Of a stretch of 39,931 nucleotides of DNA, positions 1-8,357 are shown in pieces (position 1 is the first letter of the stretch; every line of letters begins with the position of its first letter). Source of the stretch: Archangium sp. (GTDB taxonomy: Bacteria > Myxococcota > Myxococcia > Myxococcales > Myxococcaceae). Under the pieces are notes generated by a model. It was not told the origin of the DNA. It saw only the letters and a program-made list of their open reading frames with translations, and ran no database searches. The stretch spans positions 1 to 39,931 of the forward strand of contig JAUYRZ010000003.1 in assembly GCA_030695565.1 (NCBI GenBank). The letters run 5' to 3'. The translations under genes were made by a program, and so were the position numbers.

Positions 1-192
1 GATGTCGGCGCCCGCCGCGAAGGCCTTCCCACCCGCGCCAGACACCACCACCACCCGCACGTCATCCTGGCCGGCCCACGCATCGAGCGTACGAGTGACC
101 GCGTCACACAGCTCCTTGTTGATCGCGTTGCGGACCTCAGGCCGGTTCAGCTCGAGAGAGGCGATGCCATCGGCGACGTGCGTGGTGATCAT
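1..192 (-). CDS. Enoyl-CoA hydratase/isomerase (crotonase family), N-terminal part, cut by the window edge
   Basis: Reading the minus strand from an ATG at 192 gives 64 open codons that run off the left end. The translation starts MITTHVADGIASLELNRP, then has EVRNAINKEL and ends AFAAGADI. The N-terminal strand followed by LNRPEVRNAI and the FAAGADI segment is the typical crotonase start, where the latter contributes to the oxyanion hole that stabilises the CoA thioester enolate. A GGAGG sits 6 nt upstream of the ATG, which supports this start. The family hydrates 2-enoyl-CoA in beta-oxidation or isomerises related thioesters; substrate cannot be told from 64 residues. A thiolase and an MDR oxidoreductase lie nearby on the other strand, consistent with acyl-CoA metabolism. 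Confidence 0.88.
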   Translation of the reverse strand, partial: MITTHVADGIASLELNRPEVRNAINKELCDAVTRTLDAWAGQDDVRVVVVSGAGGKAFAAGADI

Positions 193-278
193 GGGAGGCC
201 TCCAAAAAAGAATCGCGACGCGGCGCCGGGCCGGTGAAGGCCAGACACGCGCGTCGCGAGTTCAACCCAGCTGACGGC

Positions 279-1442
279 TTACTGGTTCAGGTCAGCGCAG
301 TCGGTCGGGTAGAGAATGTTGGTGTAGCCCGAGTCGGGGCTCGGGGGCACCGTGCCGCGGCCCGCGAAGCAGTTGAAGATGTCCGTGCCGCCATCGAGGC
401 AAGGAGCGAACGCGTAGGTGTCCCAGATGCCGGTGATGCCGTTGGGGAAGGTGACCGTGCCACCATCGGCCACCGCAAAGCGCACGTCGCAGCGCGAGAC
501 GCCGCCATCTTCGAGCTGAGCGCCGTCGAAGATGCGGAAGTCGTTCACCAGCACGCCGTTGGACAGCTCGAACCCGTAGTACCGGGTGTCGGCGGCGCCG
601 AGCGCGGAGACGCGGTGCAGCGCCTCAGGCGTGATGCTGGCGACCGTGAGCGGGCCCGCGATCTTGATGCGAGCGCCCTTGAGCGCCTGCTCCGCGCGGA
701 AGCCGGCCGCAGCGAAGGTGTTCGGCTGATCGACGACCGGGAGAGGCGACATGGTGCCCGTCCTGGTGACGACGAAAGGCTCGCAAGGAGGCGTCGAGCT
801 GAGCGCGCACACGTAGCCCTGGGGCTTGCTGGGGATGAAGTCGAACTCCGACTTCACCATGATGCGCGAGGCGACCCGCTGCTCGAACGGGGACTCGAAG
901 CCGATCACGCCGCTGACGTTGAGCACGTCACCGACCACGGGGAAGTAGTCGACGTCGCCGTCGCAGCGGAACTTCTGAACCCAGACGCCGTTCTCGGGGC
1001 TGGCCGGATCGGCGACCCAGAAGTCAGCCGTTACGCCCGCCGAGCTGGTCCCCGCGCAGAGGTTGGCTGAACTGGAACGACGCGCAAACGAGACCGCCGT
1101 CACGACCACGCCCTGGAGCGCGACCTTCGCGGGGTACGTCGAAGCCTTGGCCGCCTGAATCGTGGTGGGCGTGACGTTGCCGCCGCCCGTGCCACCGCCC
1201 GTCACGCTGCCGCCACCCGTGCCGCCGCCCGTGGTGGTTCCGCCACCCGTGCCGCCGCCCGTCGTGGTGCCGCCGCCCATGCCGCCACCGGTGCTGCCGC
1301 CACCGCTGCCGCCACCGGCGCCGATACCACCGCCCATGGGGCAACCGATGCCGACACAACCGGCATCAGGTTTTGCCGTCGTAGGCCGGCAGCCAACCGC
1401 GAAGATCAACGCAGCACCCATCATCATTGAACGAAACATCAT
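279..1442 (-). CDS. Putative lipoprotein with Gly/Thr tandem-repeat linker, unknown function
   Basis: 387 aa. The first residues, MMFRSMMMGAALIFAVGC, form a short signal peptide ending in a lipobox-like AVGC with Cys18, so the protein is probably lipid-anchored and exported. Residues about 35-90 are a low-complexity linker built of GGG/TGGG/TTTGGG blocks. The rest (about 95-387) is a globular domain that looks beta-rich, with VALQGVVVTAV near its start resembling an OB-fold-like strand pattern; this is only an impression. I do not recognise a catalytic motif. A GGGAG lies 11 nt before the chosen ATG, and a second ATG follows directly, so either may be used. It is divergent from the oxidoreductase operon at 1557 and upstream of the crotonase gene. 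Confidence 0.8.
   Translation of the reverse strand: MMFRSMMMGAALIFAVGCRPTTAKPDAGCVGIGCPMGGGIGAGGGSGGGSTGGGMGGGTTTGGGTGGGTTTGGGTGGGSVTGGGTGGGNVTPTTIQAAKASTYPAKVALQGVVVTAVSFARRSSSANLCAGTSSAGVTADFWVADPASPENGVWVQKFRCDGDVDYFPVVGDVLNVSGVIGFESPFEQRVASRIMVKSEFDFIPSKPQGYVCALSSTPPCEPFVVTRTGTMSPLPVVDQPNTFAAAGFRAEQALKGARIKIAGPLTVASITPEALHRVSALGAADTRYYGFELSNGVLVNDFRIFDGAQLEDGGVSRCDVRFAVADGGTVTFPNGITGIWDTYAFAPCLDGGTDIFNCFAGRGTVPPSPDSGYTNILYPTDCADLNQ
1180..1335 (-). repeat. Degenerate in-frame tandem repeat encoding Gly/Thr linker
   Basis: Imperfect repeats of a GCCGCCACCCGT / GCCGCCGCCCGT theme (plus strand) encode the GGGTGGG-type spacer of the lipoprotein. The repeats keep the reading frame, so copy-number changes would lengthen or shorten the spacer between the lipid anchor and the globular domain. 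Confidence 0.85.
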
Positions 1443-1556
1443 CGGTTGTGGCTCCCTGTGGATTTCAGCGCCCCTTCGCTTCTAAAGGGGCTCCGGCCGT
1501 CGTCCCGCGTCGTGTACACACGGTCTTCACCTTAGGCAAGCCACGGAGACGTCACT

Positions 1557-2594
1557 TTGAGAGCGATCGCCTTTCGGAACCACGGCGGCCCCGAAGTCCT
1601 GGAGTTGATGGAGCTGCCCACCCCCGAGCCCCGCGCCCGGGAAGTGAGGGTCAGGGTGAGAGCCGTGGCCCTCAATCACCTCGACATCTGGGTCCGCAAA
1701 GGGTGGCCGGGGCTCAAGCTGCCGCTCCCGCATGTGCTGGGCAGCGATGTGGCCGGGGTGATCGACGCGGTGGGCGCCGAGGTGACGGAGCTGCCGGTGG
1801 GCACCGAGGTGTTGGTGAACCCGGGTCTTTCCTGCGGCGCCTGCGAGCGGTGCCTGTCGGGCGACGACGTGTTGTGCCGCAAGTACCAGATCATCGGGGA
1901 AGACCTCGCCGGCGGGTACGCGGAGTTCGTCTGCGTGCCGCGCCAAAACATCCTGCTCAAGCCGAAGAAGCTGAGCTTCGAAGAGGCGGCCTGTCTCCCC
2001 CTCACCTTCCTGACCGCCTGGCACATGTTGTTCGCGCGCGCCCAGTTGAAGCCTGGAGAGACCGTGCTCGTTCACGCCGCGGGTTCGGGCGTGGGCAGCG
2101 CGGCGGTGCAGCTGGCCAAGCTCGCGGGCGCGACGGTGATCGCCACGGCGTCGACCACCGCCAAGTTGGACAAGGCAAAGGCGCTGGGCGCCGATCACCT
2201 GATCAACTACGCCGAGTCGGACTTCCTCGATGAGGTGAAGAAGCTCACCTCGCGGCGCATGGTCGACGTGGTGTTCGAGCACGTCGGCGCGAGCACCTGG
2301 GAGAAATCGATCGCCTGCCTGCCCAAAGGGGGCCGGCTGGTCATCTGCGGCGCCACCACGGGGCACGACGTGAAGATCGATCTCCGCACCCTCTTCTACA
2401 AGTCGATCTCCCTGTTGGGCTCGACGATGGGCAGCAAGGCCGAGCTGTTCAAGGTGCTCGAGTTGGTGGAACAGGGCCGGCTGGTGCCGGTGCTCGATCG
2501 GGTGCTCCCGTTGGAGAAGGCCGCTGAAGGGCACGCGCTGCTGACCACGCGGCAGACCTTCGGCAACGTCGTCTTGATGCCGGTGATGCCATGA
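1557..2594 (+). CDS. Zinc-containing MDR-family alcohol dehydrogenase / quinone oxidoreductase
   Basis: 345 aa from a TTG start preceded by CGGAG about 8 nt upstream; no in-frame ATG fits the conserved N-terminus [17 protein letters not shown]. The N-terminal GroES-like domain is followed by the four-cysteine structural zinc loop ([16 protein letters not shown], about residues 87-102) and a Rossmann domain with [19 protein letters not shown] (about 170-190) for NAD(P)H. The position that is usually the catalytic-zinc cysteine in classical ADHs reads ALNHLDIW here, as in quinone-oxidoreductase-like members, so it probably keeps structural but not catalytic zinc. Substrate is unknown. It overlaps the thiolase start by 4 nt (ATGA), so the two are translationally coupled. 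Confidence 0.92.
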   Translation: MRAIAFRNHGGPEVLELMELPTPEPRAREVRVRVRAVALNHLDIWVRKGWPGLKLPLPHVLGSDVAGVIDAVGAEVTELPVGTEVLVNPGLSCGACERCLSGDDVLCRKYQIIGEDLAGGYAEFVCVPRQNILLKPKKLSFEEAACLPLTFLTAWHMLFARAQLKPGETVLVHAAGSGVGSAAVQLAKLAGATVIATASTTAKLDKAKALGADHLINYAESDFLDEVKKLTSRRMVDVVFEHVGASTWEKSIACLPKGGRLVICGATTGHDVKIDLRTLFYKSISLLGSTMGSKAELFKVLELVEQGRLVPVLDRVLPLEKAAEGHALLTTRQTFGNVVLMPVMP

Positions 2595-3790
2595 ACGTTT
2601 GTTACGTCGCTGACGCGGTTCGCACGCCGATCGGAAAGCTGCGGAGCGCGCTGAAGGATTGCCGGCCCGATGATCTGCTCTCGCTGGTGATCGCCGAGAT
2701 CGTGCGCCGCACCGGCATCGACGGGGCGCAGGTCGACGAGCTGTACGCGGGCTGCGCCAACCAGGCAGGCGAAGACAACCGCAACGTGGCGCGCATGGCG
2801 GGCCTGCTCGCGGGGCTGCCTGACACCGTGCCCGCGGCGACCGTGAACCGGCTCTGCGGCAGCGGGCTGGAGGCGATCATTCAAGGCGCTCGGCAGATCC
2901 GCCTCGGTGAAGCAGACCTGGTGATCGCCGGCGGCGTCGAGTCGATGACCCGCGCTCCGTGGAGCACTCCCAAACCGAACGAGGCCTTCCCCGGCGGCAA
3001 GCTGGAGTCGTGGGACACCTCGTTGGGCTGGCGCTATCCGAACCCGAAGCTCGCCGCGCGTTTCCCGCTCGAGGGCATGGGCGAGACCGCCGAGAACGTG
3101 GCGGAGCGGCTGCAGATCTCCCGCGAGGATCAGGATCGCTTCGCGTTGGCCTCTCACCAGAAGGCCGTGCGTGCTCAGCAGGCCGGAGCGTTCGCAGCCG
3201 AGCTGGTCTCCGTCGAATTGCCGCAGAAGAAGGGCCCGGCCATCGTGGTGGCCCACGACGAGCAGCCGCGCGGAGACTCCACGCTGGAGAAGCTCTCCAC
3301 GCTCAAGCCGGCGTTCCGTGAAGGCGGCACCGTGACGGCGGGCAATTCGTCGACGCTCAACGACGGCGCTTCGGCGGTGGTGTTGATGAGTGAGCGCGCC
3401 GTGAAGGCCTGGGGAAAGACGCCACTTGCGCGTTTCGTCTCCAGCGGCACCGCCGGTCTCGATCCGCGCGTGATGGGCCTGGGCCCTGTGCCTGCGACGC
3501 GCAAGGCGCTCGAACGCGCTTCCTGGAAGCTGGGCGAGCTGGAGCTCATCGAACTCAACGAAGCCTTCGCCGCGCAGTCGCTCGGCTGCATCCGTGAGCT
3601 CGAGCTCGACGAGAGCCGGGTCAACGTCAACGGCGGGGCCATCGCGCTCGGTCATCCGCTGGGCATGAGCGGGGCCCGCATCGTCGCCACCCTCACCCAC
3701 GCCATGCGCGCGCGGGGAGCGAAGAAGGGCCTGGTCGCCATGTGCATCGGCGTCGGCCAGGGCATCGCGGCGACCTTCGAGGCGCCATGA
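2591..3790 (+). CDS. Acetyl-CoA acetyltransferase / 3-ketoacyl-CoA thiolase
   Basis: 399 aa, the normal size for a class II thiolase. It cleaves 3-ketoacyl-CoA with CoA or, in reverse, condenses acetyl-CoA units in the cytoplasm. The active-site nucleophile lies in [11 protein letters not shown] (Cys near residue 90), the NEAF block in [11 protein letters not shown], the catalytic His in [18 protein letters not shown] and the second Cys in [14 protein letters not shown] near the C-terminus. The N-terminus ([11 protein letters not shown]) and ESMTRAPW motif resemble the beta-ketoadipyl-CoA / acetoacetyl-CoA thiolase group, but the sequence alone does not decide the substrate. It is coupled by 4-nt overlaps to the oxidoreductase before it and to the glycerophosphodiesterase after it. 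Confidence 0.95.
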   Translation: MNVCYVADAVRTPIGKLRSALKDCRPDDLLSLVIAEIVRRTGIDGAQVDELYAGCANQAGEDNRNVARMAGLLAGLPDTVPAATVNRLCGSGLEAIIQGARQIRLGEADLVIAGGVESMTRAPWSTPKPNEAFPGGKLESWDTSLGWRYPNPKLAARFPLEGMGETAENVAERLQISREDQDRFALASHQKAVRAQQAGAFAAELVSVELPQKKGPAIVVAHDEQPRGDSTLEKLSTLKPAFREGGTVTAGNSSTLNDGASAVVLMSERAVKAWGKTPLARFVSSGTAGLDPRVMGLGPVPATRKALERASWKLGELELIELNEAFAAQSLGCIRELELDESRVNVNGGAIALGHPLGMSGARIVATLTHAMRARGAKKGLVAMCIGVGQGIAATFEAP

Positions 3791-4581
3791 AGCACGCGTT
3801 CTTCGAGGGCTTGAAGGCGCCGCTGCACATCTCCCATCGCGGCGGTGCAGCGCTCTACCCCGAGAACACGATGTACGCGTTCGAGCGCGCGTTGAAGGTG
3901 CATCGCAGCGACGTGCTCGAGCTCGACGTACACGCCTCTTCTGACGGCGAGATCGTGATCGCTCACGACCCCACGCTCGAGCGCTGCACCGACGGCTCGG
4001 GGCCGCTGAGCGATCAGCCATGGAGCGTGCTCTCCCAACTCGACGCCGCGTTTCACTTCACGCCGGTCGGTGAGTCGGGAACGCCGCTGCGAGGCAAAGG
4101 GGTGCGGCTCCCCTCGTTCCGCGAGCTGCTCACCGCTACGCCGGGTGTTCGCCTGAACGTCGAAGTGAAGAGCGCCGGCGCGGTGGAGCCCTTCGTTTCC
4201 CTGGTGAAGAAGGAAGGCGTGCTCGACCGGTTGTGCATCGGCAGTGAGCACGACTCGATCGCCGCCGAGCTCGCGCGCCTGCTCCCCGACGCCTGTCACT
4301 TCTTTCCCCGCGACGCTTTGGCGGCCTTCGTGCTGCCGACCAAAGGCGGTGAGCCCCCCGATGACGACCCGCGCTACACCGTGCTCGACATGCCCTACCG
4401 CTGGGAAGGCGTGACCCTGTTCGACGCGGAGTTGGTGAAGGTGGCCCAGGCGCACGGCAAGTGGATCAACGTGTGGACCGTCGATGAAGAGGTCGAGATG
4501 CGCCGCTGCATTCTCGAAGGCGTGGGCGGCGTGATGACCGATCGCCCTGACGTGCTGCGCGCGGTCCTCGACTCGCGCTAA
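3787..4581 (+). CDS. Glycerophosphodiester phosphodiesterase (GDPD family)
   Basis: 264 aa. The ATG at 3787 overlaps the thiolase stop (ATGA); an earlier in-frame start at 3742 would lie inside the thiolase and lacks support. Hallmarks are [21 protein letters not shown] at the N-terminus (catalytic His and the PENT Glu), [20 protein letters not shown] (metal-binding acidic residues and second His) and VEVKSAG further on. The family hydrolyses glycerophosphodiesters from phospholipid turnover to glycerol-3-phosphate and an alcohol using a TIM-barrel fold and a divalent metal. There is no signal peptide, so it should act in the cytoplasm. Its presence in a thiolase operon suggests lipid catabolism; that is inference. 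Confidence 0.94.
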   Translation: MKHAFFEGLKAPLHISHRGGAALYPENTMYAFERALKVHRSDVLELDVHASSDGEIVIAHDPTLERCTDGSGPLSDQPWSVLSQLDAAFHFTPVGESGTPLRGKGVRLPSFRELLTATPGVRLNVEVKSAGAVEPFVSLVKKEGVLDRLCIGSEHDSIAAELARLLPDACHFFPRDALAAFVLPTKGGEPPDDDPRYTVLDMPYRWEGVTLFDAELVKVAQAHGKWINVWTVDEEVEMRRCILEGVGGVMTDRPDVLRAVLDSR

Positions 4582-4590
4582 ATCCTGCAC

Positions 4591-5934
4591 ATGCCCGACA
4601 TCCTCGCCTGTACCGCGCAGCACCCTCTGGCCGACGGTGAGGTCCGGCTGCTCGGTGCGATCGACCGCGTCACCGGCGCCATGACCCGGGTCGAGCTGGG
4701 CGGCAAACGCCTGCTGGTCGATTGCGGCATTGGCCAGGGGCGTGAAGCGAACAACTGGGTCTTCCCCGAAGCGGCGCGCGACGTCGACGCGGTGGTGCTC
4801 ACCCACGGCCACCACGATCACATCGGCTCCCTGCCCCACCTGCTCGACGGCGGCTTCGAGAAGCCCATCCTCGCCACCCAGGCCACCCTCGACATCGCGC
4901 GCATCTCGCTGGAGGACAGTCTTTCGATGCAACGGGCCACCTTCCGCGAGACGAAGGGGTTGCTCGCGGCCTTCGACAAGTGGGCGCAGCCCGTGCCGTA
5001 CGATCGCGCGTTCACAGAGATGGGCCTGCAGCTCACCTTTCGAGAGGCGGGCCACATTCTGGGCTCGGCTTCCATCGACGTGATCAGCGCGAAGAGCCGC
5101 GTCATTCTCTCCGGTGATCTCGGCCGGCCGCACTCCCCGCTGCTGCGCGATGCTTTCACCGGCTGGTCCACCGATCGTGCGGTCGACGTGGTGGTGATGG
5201 AGTCGACCTACGGCGAGCGCGATCACGAACACAGCCACGACGACATCAAGCAGAAGCTGCTCGAGGTGGTGCAGCAGACCGCGGCGCGCAAGGGCAAGGT
5301 GTTCATCCCCGCCTTCGCCATCGGCCGCACGCAGGTGATCCTCTACTTCCTCAACGAGCTGGTCGAGTCAGGCCAGCTGCAGCGTGTGCCGGTGGCGCTC
5401 GACACGCCGATGGGGCTGCTCATCACCGAGACGTATTCGAAGTTCCAGCAGCTCTACGACGAGCCTTCCCTGCACAAGCTCGCGCAGGGTGACGCGCCGC
5501 TCGACTTCGACGATCTGTACGCTTCGAGGCGCGGCCCGGACTCCGCCAGGCTGCGCGACACACCCGGTCCGATGATCGTGATCGCCGGCTCCGGCATGCT
5601 CACCGGCGGCCGCATCGTCAGTCACCTGGTCGATGGCGGCCTGTCCGACGAGCGCAACACCCTGCTCTTCGCGGGCCACCAGAGCTCCGGCACTCCGGGG
5701 CGGCGCATTCAAGACGCGGCGAAACTCGGCCAACCGGTGTGGCTCGATGGCCAGGAAGTGCCGGTGCGCGCCCGCATCGACACGCTGCGCGGGCTCTCCG
5801 CTCACGCTGATCGCACGGAACTTCGGGCCTGGCTGGGCGCGATCCCCCAGGTCAAACGCGTCGCGCTGCACCACGGCGAAGTGAACGCTCAACGCGCGCT
5901 GGTCAAATTCCTCAGCTCTGGTGCTCCGGCCTGA
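4591..5934 (+). CDS. Beta-CASP metallo-beta-lactamase-fold protein (RNA-processing exonuclease-like)
   Basis: 447 aa. The metallo-beta-lactamase signature THGHHDHIGSL (HxHxDH at residues 72-77) is followed by GHILGSASIDV, SGDLGRPHSP and MESTYGERDHEH. The beta-CASP region shows VFIPAFAIGRTQ, SGMLTGGRIVSHL, LFAGHQSSGTPGRRI and the C-terminal SAHADRTEL and ALHHGE motifs. This full set is the pattern of the CPSF73/YSH1-like RNase group, which cut or trim RNA with two zinc ions. The real substrate of this bacterial subgroup is not established from sequence. It starts 10 nt after the GDPD stop and is the last gene of the operon; its final 23 bp overlap the convergent sensor kinase gene. Confidence 0.93.
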   Translation: MPDILACTAQHPLADGEVRLLGAIDRVTGAMTRVELGGKRLLVDCGIGQGREANNWVFPEAARDVDAVVLTHGHHDHIGSLPHLLDGGFEKPILATQATLDIARISLEDSLSMQRATFRETKGLLAAFDKWAQPVPYDRAFTEMGLQLTFREAGHILGSASIDVISAKSRVILSGDLGRPHSPLLRDAFTGWSTDRAVDVVVMESTYGERDHEHSHDDIKQKLLEVVQQTAARKGKVFIPAFAIGRTQVILYFLNELVESGQLQRVPVALDTPMGLLITETYSKFQQLYDEPSLHKLAQGDAPLDFDDLYASRRGPDSARLRDTPGPMIVIAGSGMLTGGRIVSHLVDGGLSDERNTLLFAGHQSSGTPGRRIQDAAKLGQPVWLDGQEVPVRARIDTLRGLSAHADRTELRAWLGAIPQVKRVALHHGEVNAQRALVKFLSSGAPA

Positions 5935-8017
5935 CCAGCGGAGGGCTCGAAGAAGGGCCAGGCAACCCCAGGCTCTCCCTGACTGCCTGTACCAACGAGC
6001 CCGGCCGGAAGGGCTTCTGCACGAAGCGCGCGCCTCGAGAGACCAACCGCGCCGCGGCCACCGGGTCCGGTGCGAAGCCAGAGACGAGCACCACGCGCAT
6101 CGAAGGAAAACGATCCAGCAGCCGCTGCGCCAGCCAGAGCCCATCGCGCCCCGTCAGCATGACGTCGGTCACCAGCACCGGCAGCTCTGACAACGTGAGC
6201 GACATGGCCATGGCCTGCTCGGCGTTCGCGGCGGGCAGCACCTGAAAACCCTCGTGCGCGATCAGCCGAACCATCAACGATCTCACGTCGGCGTCGTCAT
6301 CGACCACCAGCACGGTGGCCTCGTTTGGGCGCCGCTGCCGCCGGGGCGGACTCAACGCCGGAACGATCACGTCGACTCCATCGAGGGCGCGCGGCAGCCA
6401 GATGCGGAAGTCGGTGCCCTTGCCCAGCTCACTTTGCACTTCGATCACCCCGCCCAGCGCATTCACCACCCCGAACACGGTCGCCAGGCCCAGGCCCGTG
6501 CCGATGCCCGGGGCCTTGGTGGTGAAGAACGGCTCGAACAGGTGCGAGCGCGTCTCCGGTGACATGCCGGTGCCGGTGTCCGAGAACGAGAGAAATACCG
6601 CATCGCCGACGACCGAGCCGGGCGCGTTGCGGGCCGTCAGGCGCAACGTTCCACCCTCGGGCATCGCGTCGCGTGCGTTGGCGGCGAGGTTCATCACGAT
6701 CTGCTCGAGCTGAGAGGGCCCGCTCCAGAGCGCCCAGGTCTCGGGATCGACCTCGAGCTCCACCTTCACGCGCTCACCCACCAGGCGCTGCGCGAGCTCA
6801 CTGGCGCGCGCGAGCAACGGGCCCACTTCGACGCGTTTGGGAAGCACCACGTCACGCCGGCTGAAGGCGAGCAGCTGAGAAGTGAGCCCACTGGCGCGCG
6901 AAATGGCCTCCTGCACGTCGTTGAGTTCGGCCTGCGCGGTGCCGTCGCGTGGCACGTTCTGCGCTGCCAGCGTGGTGCAGGTGCGCATCACCGAGAGCAG
7001 GTTGTTGAAGTCATGCGCGATGCTGCCGGCGAAGCGGCCGAGCGCCTCCATCTTCTTGGCCTGCTCCAGCTCGCTGAGCATCGCGCGCTCGGCCGTGACG
7101 TCGCGTGCCACGCAGAGCACCAGCCCCGAGTCGGCCGCCGGGCTGCACACGCACTCGAATCGCCCGATGGTGCCGTCGGCCCGGCGGCGTTTGATCTGAC
7201 TGCGCGCGACCTGCCCGCCACGCACCACCGCGAGCACCGTGTCGAGCGAGCTCGCTTCATCTTCGTCAGAGAGCGCAGCGCGCGCCGGGCCTCCTTTCGG
7301 ATCGAGGCCCAGCACCTTCATGAACGAGGGGCTCGCGTAGACCACCGTGTTGGAGGCGTCGAGCAGCGCCACCAGGTCGGTGGTGTTCTCCGCGATCAGC
7401 CGATACCGGGCCTCCAGCTCGGCGGCGCGCGACTGGTGCGCGGCCACCTCCTCGAGGGTGCGCCGGTAGGCCCGGCCCTGCAGCCCTGCCACCAGGGCCA
7501 TCAACAACAGCGCCACCACGGAGTTGAGCAACAGCTGCTCGATGCGCGTGGGCAGCACCTCGATGAACAGCATCAGCAGCACCGTGCCGAGCACGCACAG
7601 CAGCACGCCGATGAGGCCCGCCCAGAGGGCTCTCCCCTCCAGGGTGGCAAGGGCGACCACGATGGCCAGCCCGCAGTAAAGCGGTGCGGCGCCGAACTGG
7701 TGCGAGGTGGCCACGGCGATCAGCGAACCCAGGCTGGGGAGCGCGGTGAGCCACAGACCTGCGAGGGTGCCGCGCCCTGAGCGGGCCAGCCACGCGGCCG
7801 CAGGGCCCATCAGGGAGAGCGCGAGCACCAGCAGGGCCATCCCGAAACGCAGCGGCCCATGAAGGGTGAGCAGCGTCTGCAGCAGGATGGGGATGCCGGC
7901 GAAGCCCAGGAACAACCCGATGCGCGAAGCGCTGCGCTGGCGCCGAGCGGCATCAACCGACAGAACGTCTTGCAGGTAGCTGGTGGCCCCCCCACCAGCC
8001 GCCGAACTCGGCAGCAT
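5912..8017 (-). CDS. Hybrid sensor histidine kinase: membrane N-terminus, PAS, HisKA, HATPase, receiver
   Basis: 701 aa. Residues about 30-190 hold six or so hydrophobic membrane segments. A PAS domain follows (about 205-320, RYRLIAENTTDLVALLDAS). The dimerisation helix has SIAHDFNNLLSVM with phospho-acceptor His335, the ATPase domain has NLAANARDAM, DTGTGM and GTGLGLATVFG, and a C-terminal receiver has VVDDDAD, phospho-acceptor Asp618 in VLVTDVML and the conserved Lys in VQKPF. The HDFNN H-box is typical of hybrid kinases in this group. The receiver is attached, so the partner is probably a further phosphotransfer protein or output regulator not in view. A GGGAG is placed about 10 nt before the ATG. 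It is 25 nt downstream of cutA and likely in its operon. Confidence 0.94.
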   Translation of the reverse strand: MLPSSAAGGGATSYLQDVLSVDAARRQRSASRIGLFLGFAGIPILLQTLLTLHGPLRFGMALLVLALSLMGPAAAWLARSGRGTLAGLWLTALPSLGSLIAVATSHQFGAAPLYCGLAIVVALATLEGRALWAGLIGVLLCVLGTVLLMLFIEVLPTRIEQLLLNSVVALLLMALVAGLQGRAYRRTLEEVAAHQSRAAELEARYRLIAENTTDLVALLDASNTVVYASPSFMKVLGLDPKGGPARAALSDEDEASSLDTVLAVVRGGQVARSQIKRRRADGTIGRFECVCSPAADSGLVLCVARDVTAERAMLSELEQAKKMEALGRFAGSIAHDFNNLLSVMRTCTTLAAQNVPRDGTAQAELNDVQEAISRASGLTSQLLAFSRRDVVLPKRVEVGPLLARASELAQRLVGERVKVELEVDPETWALWSGPSQLEQIVMNLAANARDAMPEGGTLRLTARNAPGSVVGDAVFLSFSDTGTGMSPETRSHLFEPFFTTKAPGIGTGLGLATVFGVVNALGGVIEVQSELGKGTDFRIWLPRALDGVDVIVPALSPPRRQRRPNEATVLVVDDDADVRSLMVRLIAHEGFQVLPAANAEQAMAMSLTLSELPVLVTDVMLTGRDGLWLAQRLLDRFPSMRVVLVSGFAPDPVAAARLVSRGARFVQKPFRPGSLVQAVRESLGLPGPSSSPPLVRPEHQS

Positions 8018-8042
8018 GGCGCGGACTCTCCCATCACCGGGC

Positions 8043-8357
8043 TTACGCGCTCAAGACCCACTGCAGGTACGCAGGTGATCCTTCAGGCACCTCGAGCCGG
8101 AGCACCTCGGGCACGGTGGAGGGATGCAACGAGAGAATACGGGCCTGCAGCGCGGGGTAATGGGCCGCTGGCGCCTTGAGAACCATCATCACTTCACGTT
8201 CGTCAGCGACCGCCCCCTCCCACCGATAGAGGCTGCGCACACCTGGCAGGAGGTTGGCGCACATGATCAGCCGCTCTTCGATCAGGGTGCGGGCGATGAG
8301 CGCGGCGTTCTCTTCGTTGGGCGCCGTCACCAGCACGACGGCGATGCCCGAGCTCAC
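8043..8357 (-). CDS. cutA: Divalent-cation tolerance protein CutA
   Basis: 104 aa, the usual CutA length. It starts with GTG at 8357, whose first four bases overlap the stop of the upstream gene (GTGA). Family features are VLVTAPNEENAALIARTLIEE at the start, LIMCANLLPGVRSLYRWEG in the centre and EVLRLEVPEGSPAYLQW at the end, matching the compact ferredoxin-like trimer of the family. CutA proteins are soluble and bind copper or other divalent cations; their physiological role is still debated. Here the gene is embedded between an uncharacterised protein of a sigma-factor operon and a sensor kinase, an unusual setting. Confidence 0.94.
   Translation of the reverse strand: MSSGIAVVLVTAPNEENAALIARTLIEERLIMCANLLPGVRSLYRWEGAVADEREVMMVLKAPAAHYPALQARILSLHPSTVPEVLRLEVPEGSPAYLQWVLSA

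Noticed and set aside
2396-4021. 541-codon open frame on the minus strand
   Set aside because: Antisense to the oxidoreductase and thiolase genes; composition is Arg/Ala-rich without domain features.
3652-5238. 528-codon open frame on the minus strand
   Set aside because: It covers the ends and bodies of three well-supported plus-strand genes (thiolase, GDPD, beta-CASP) and has shadow-like composition.
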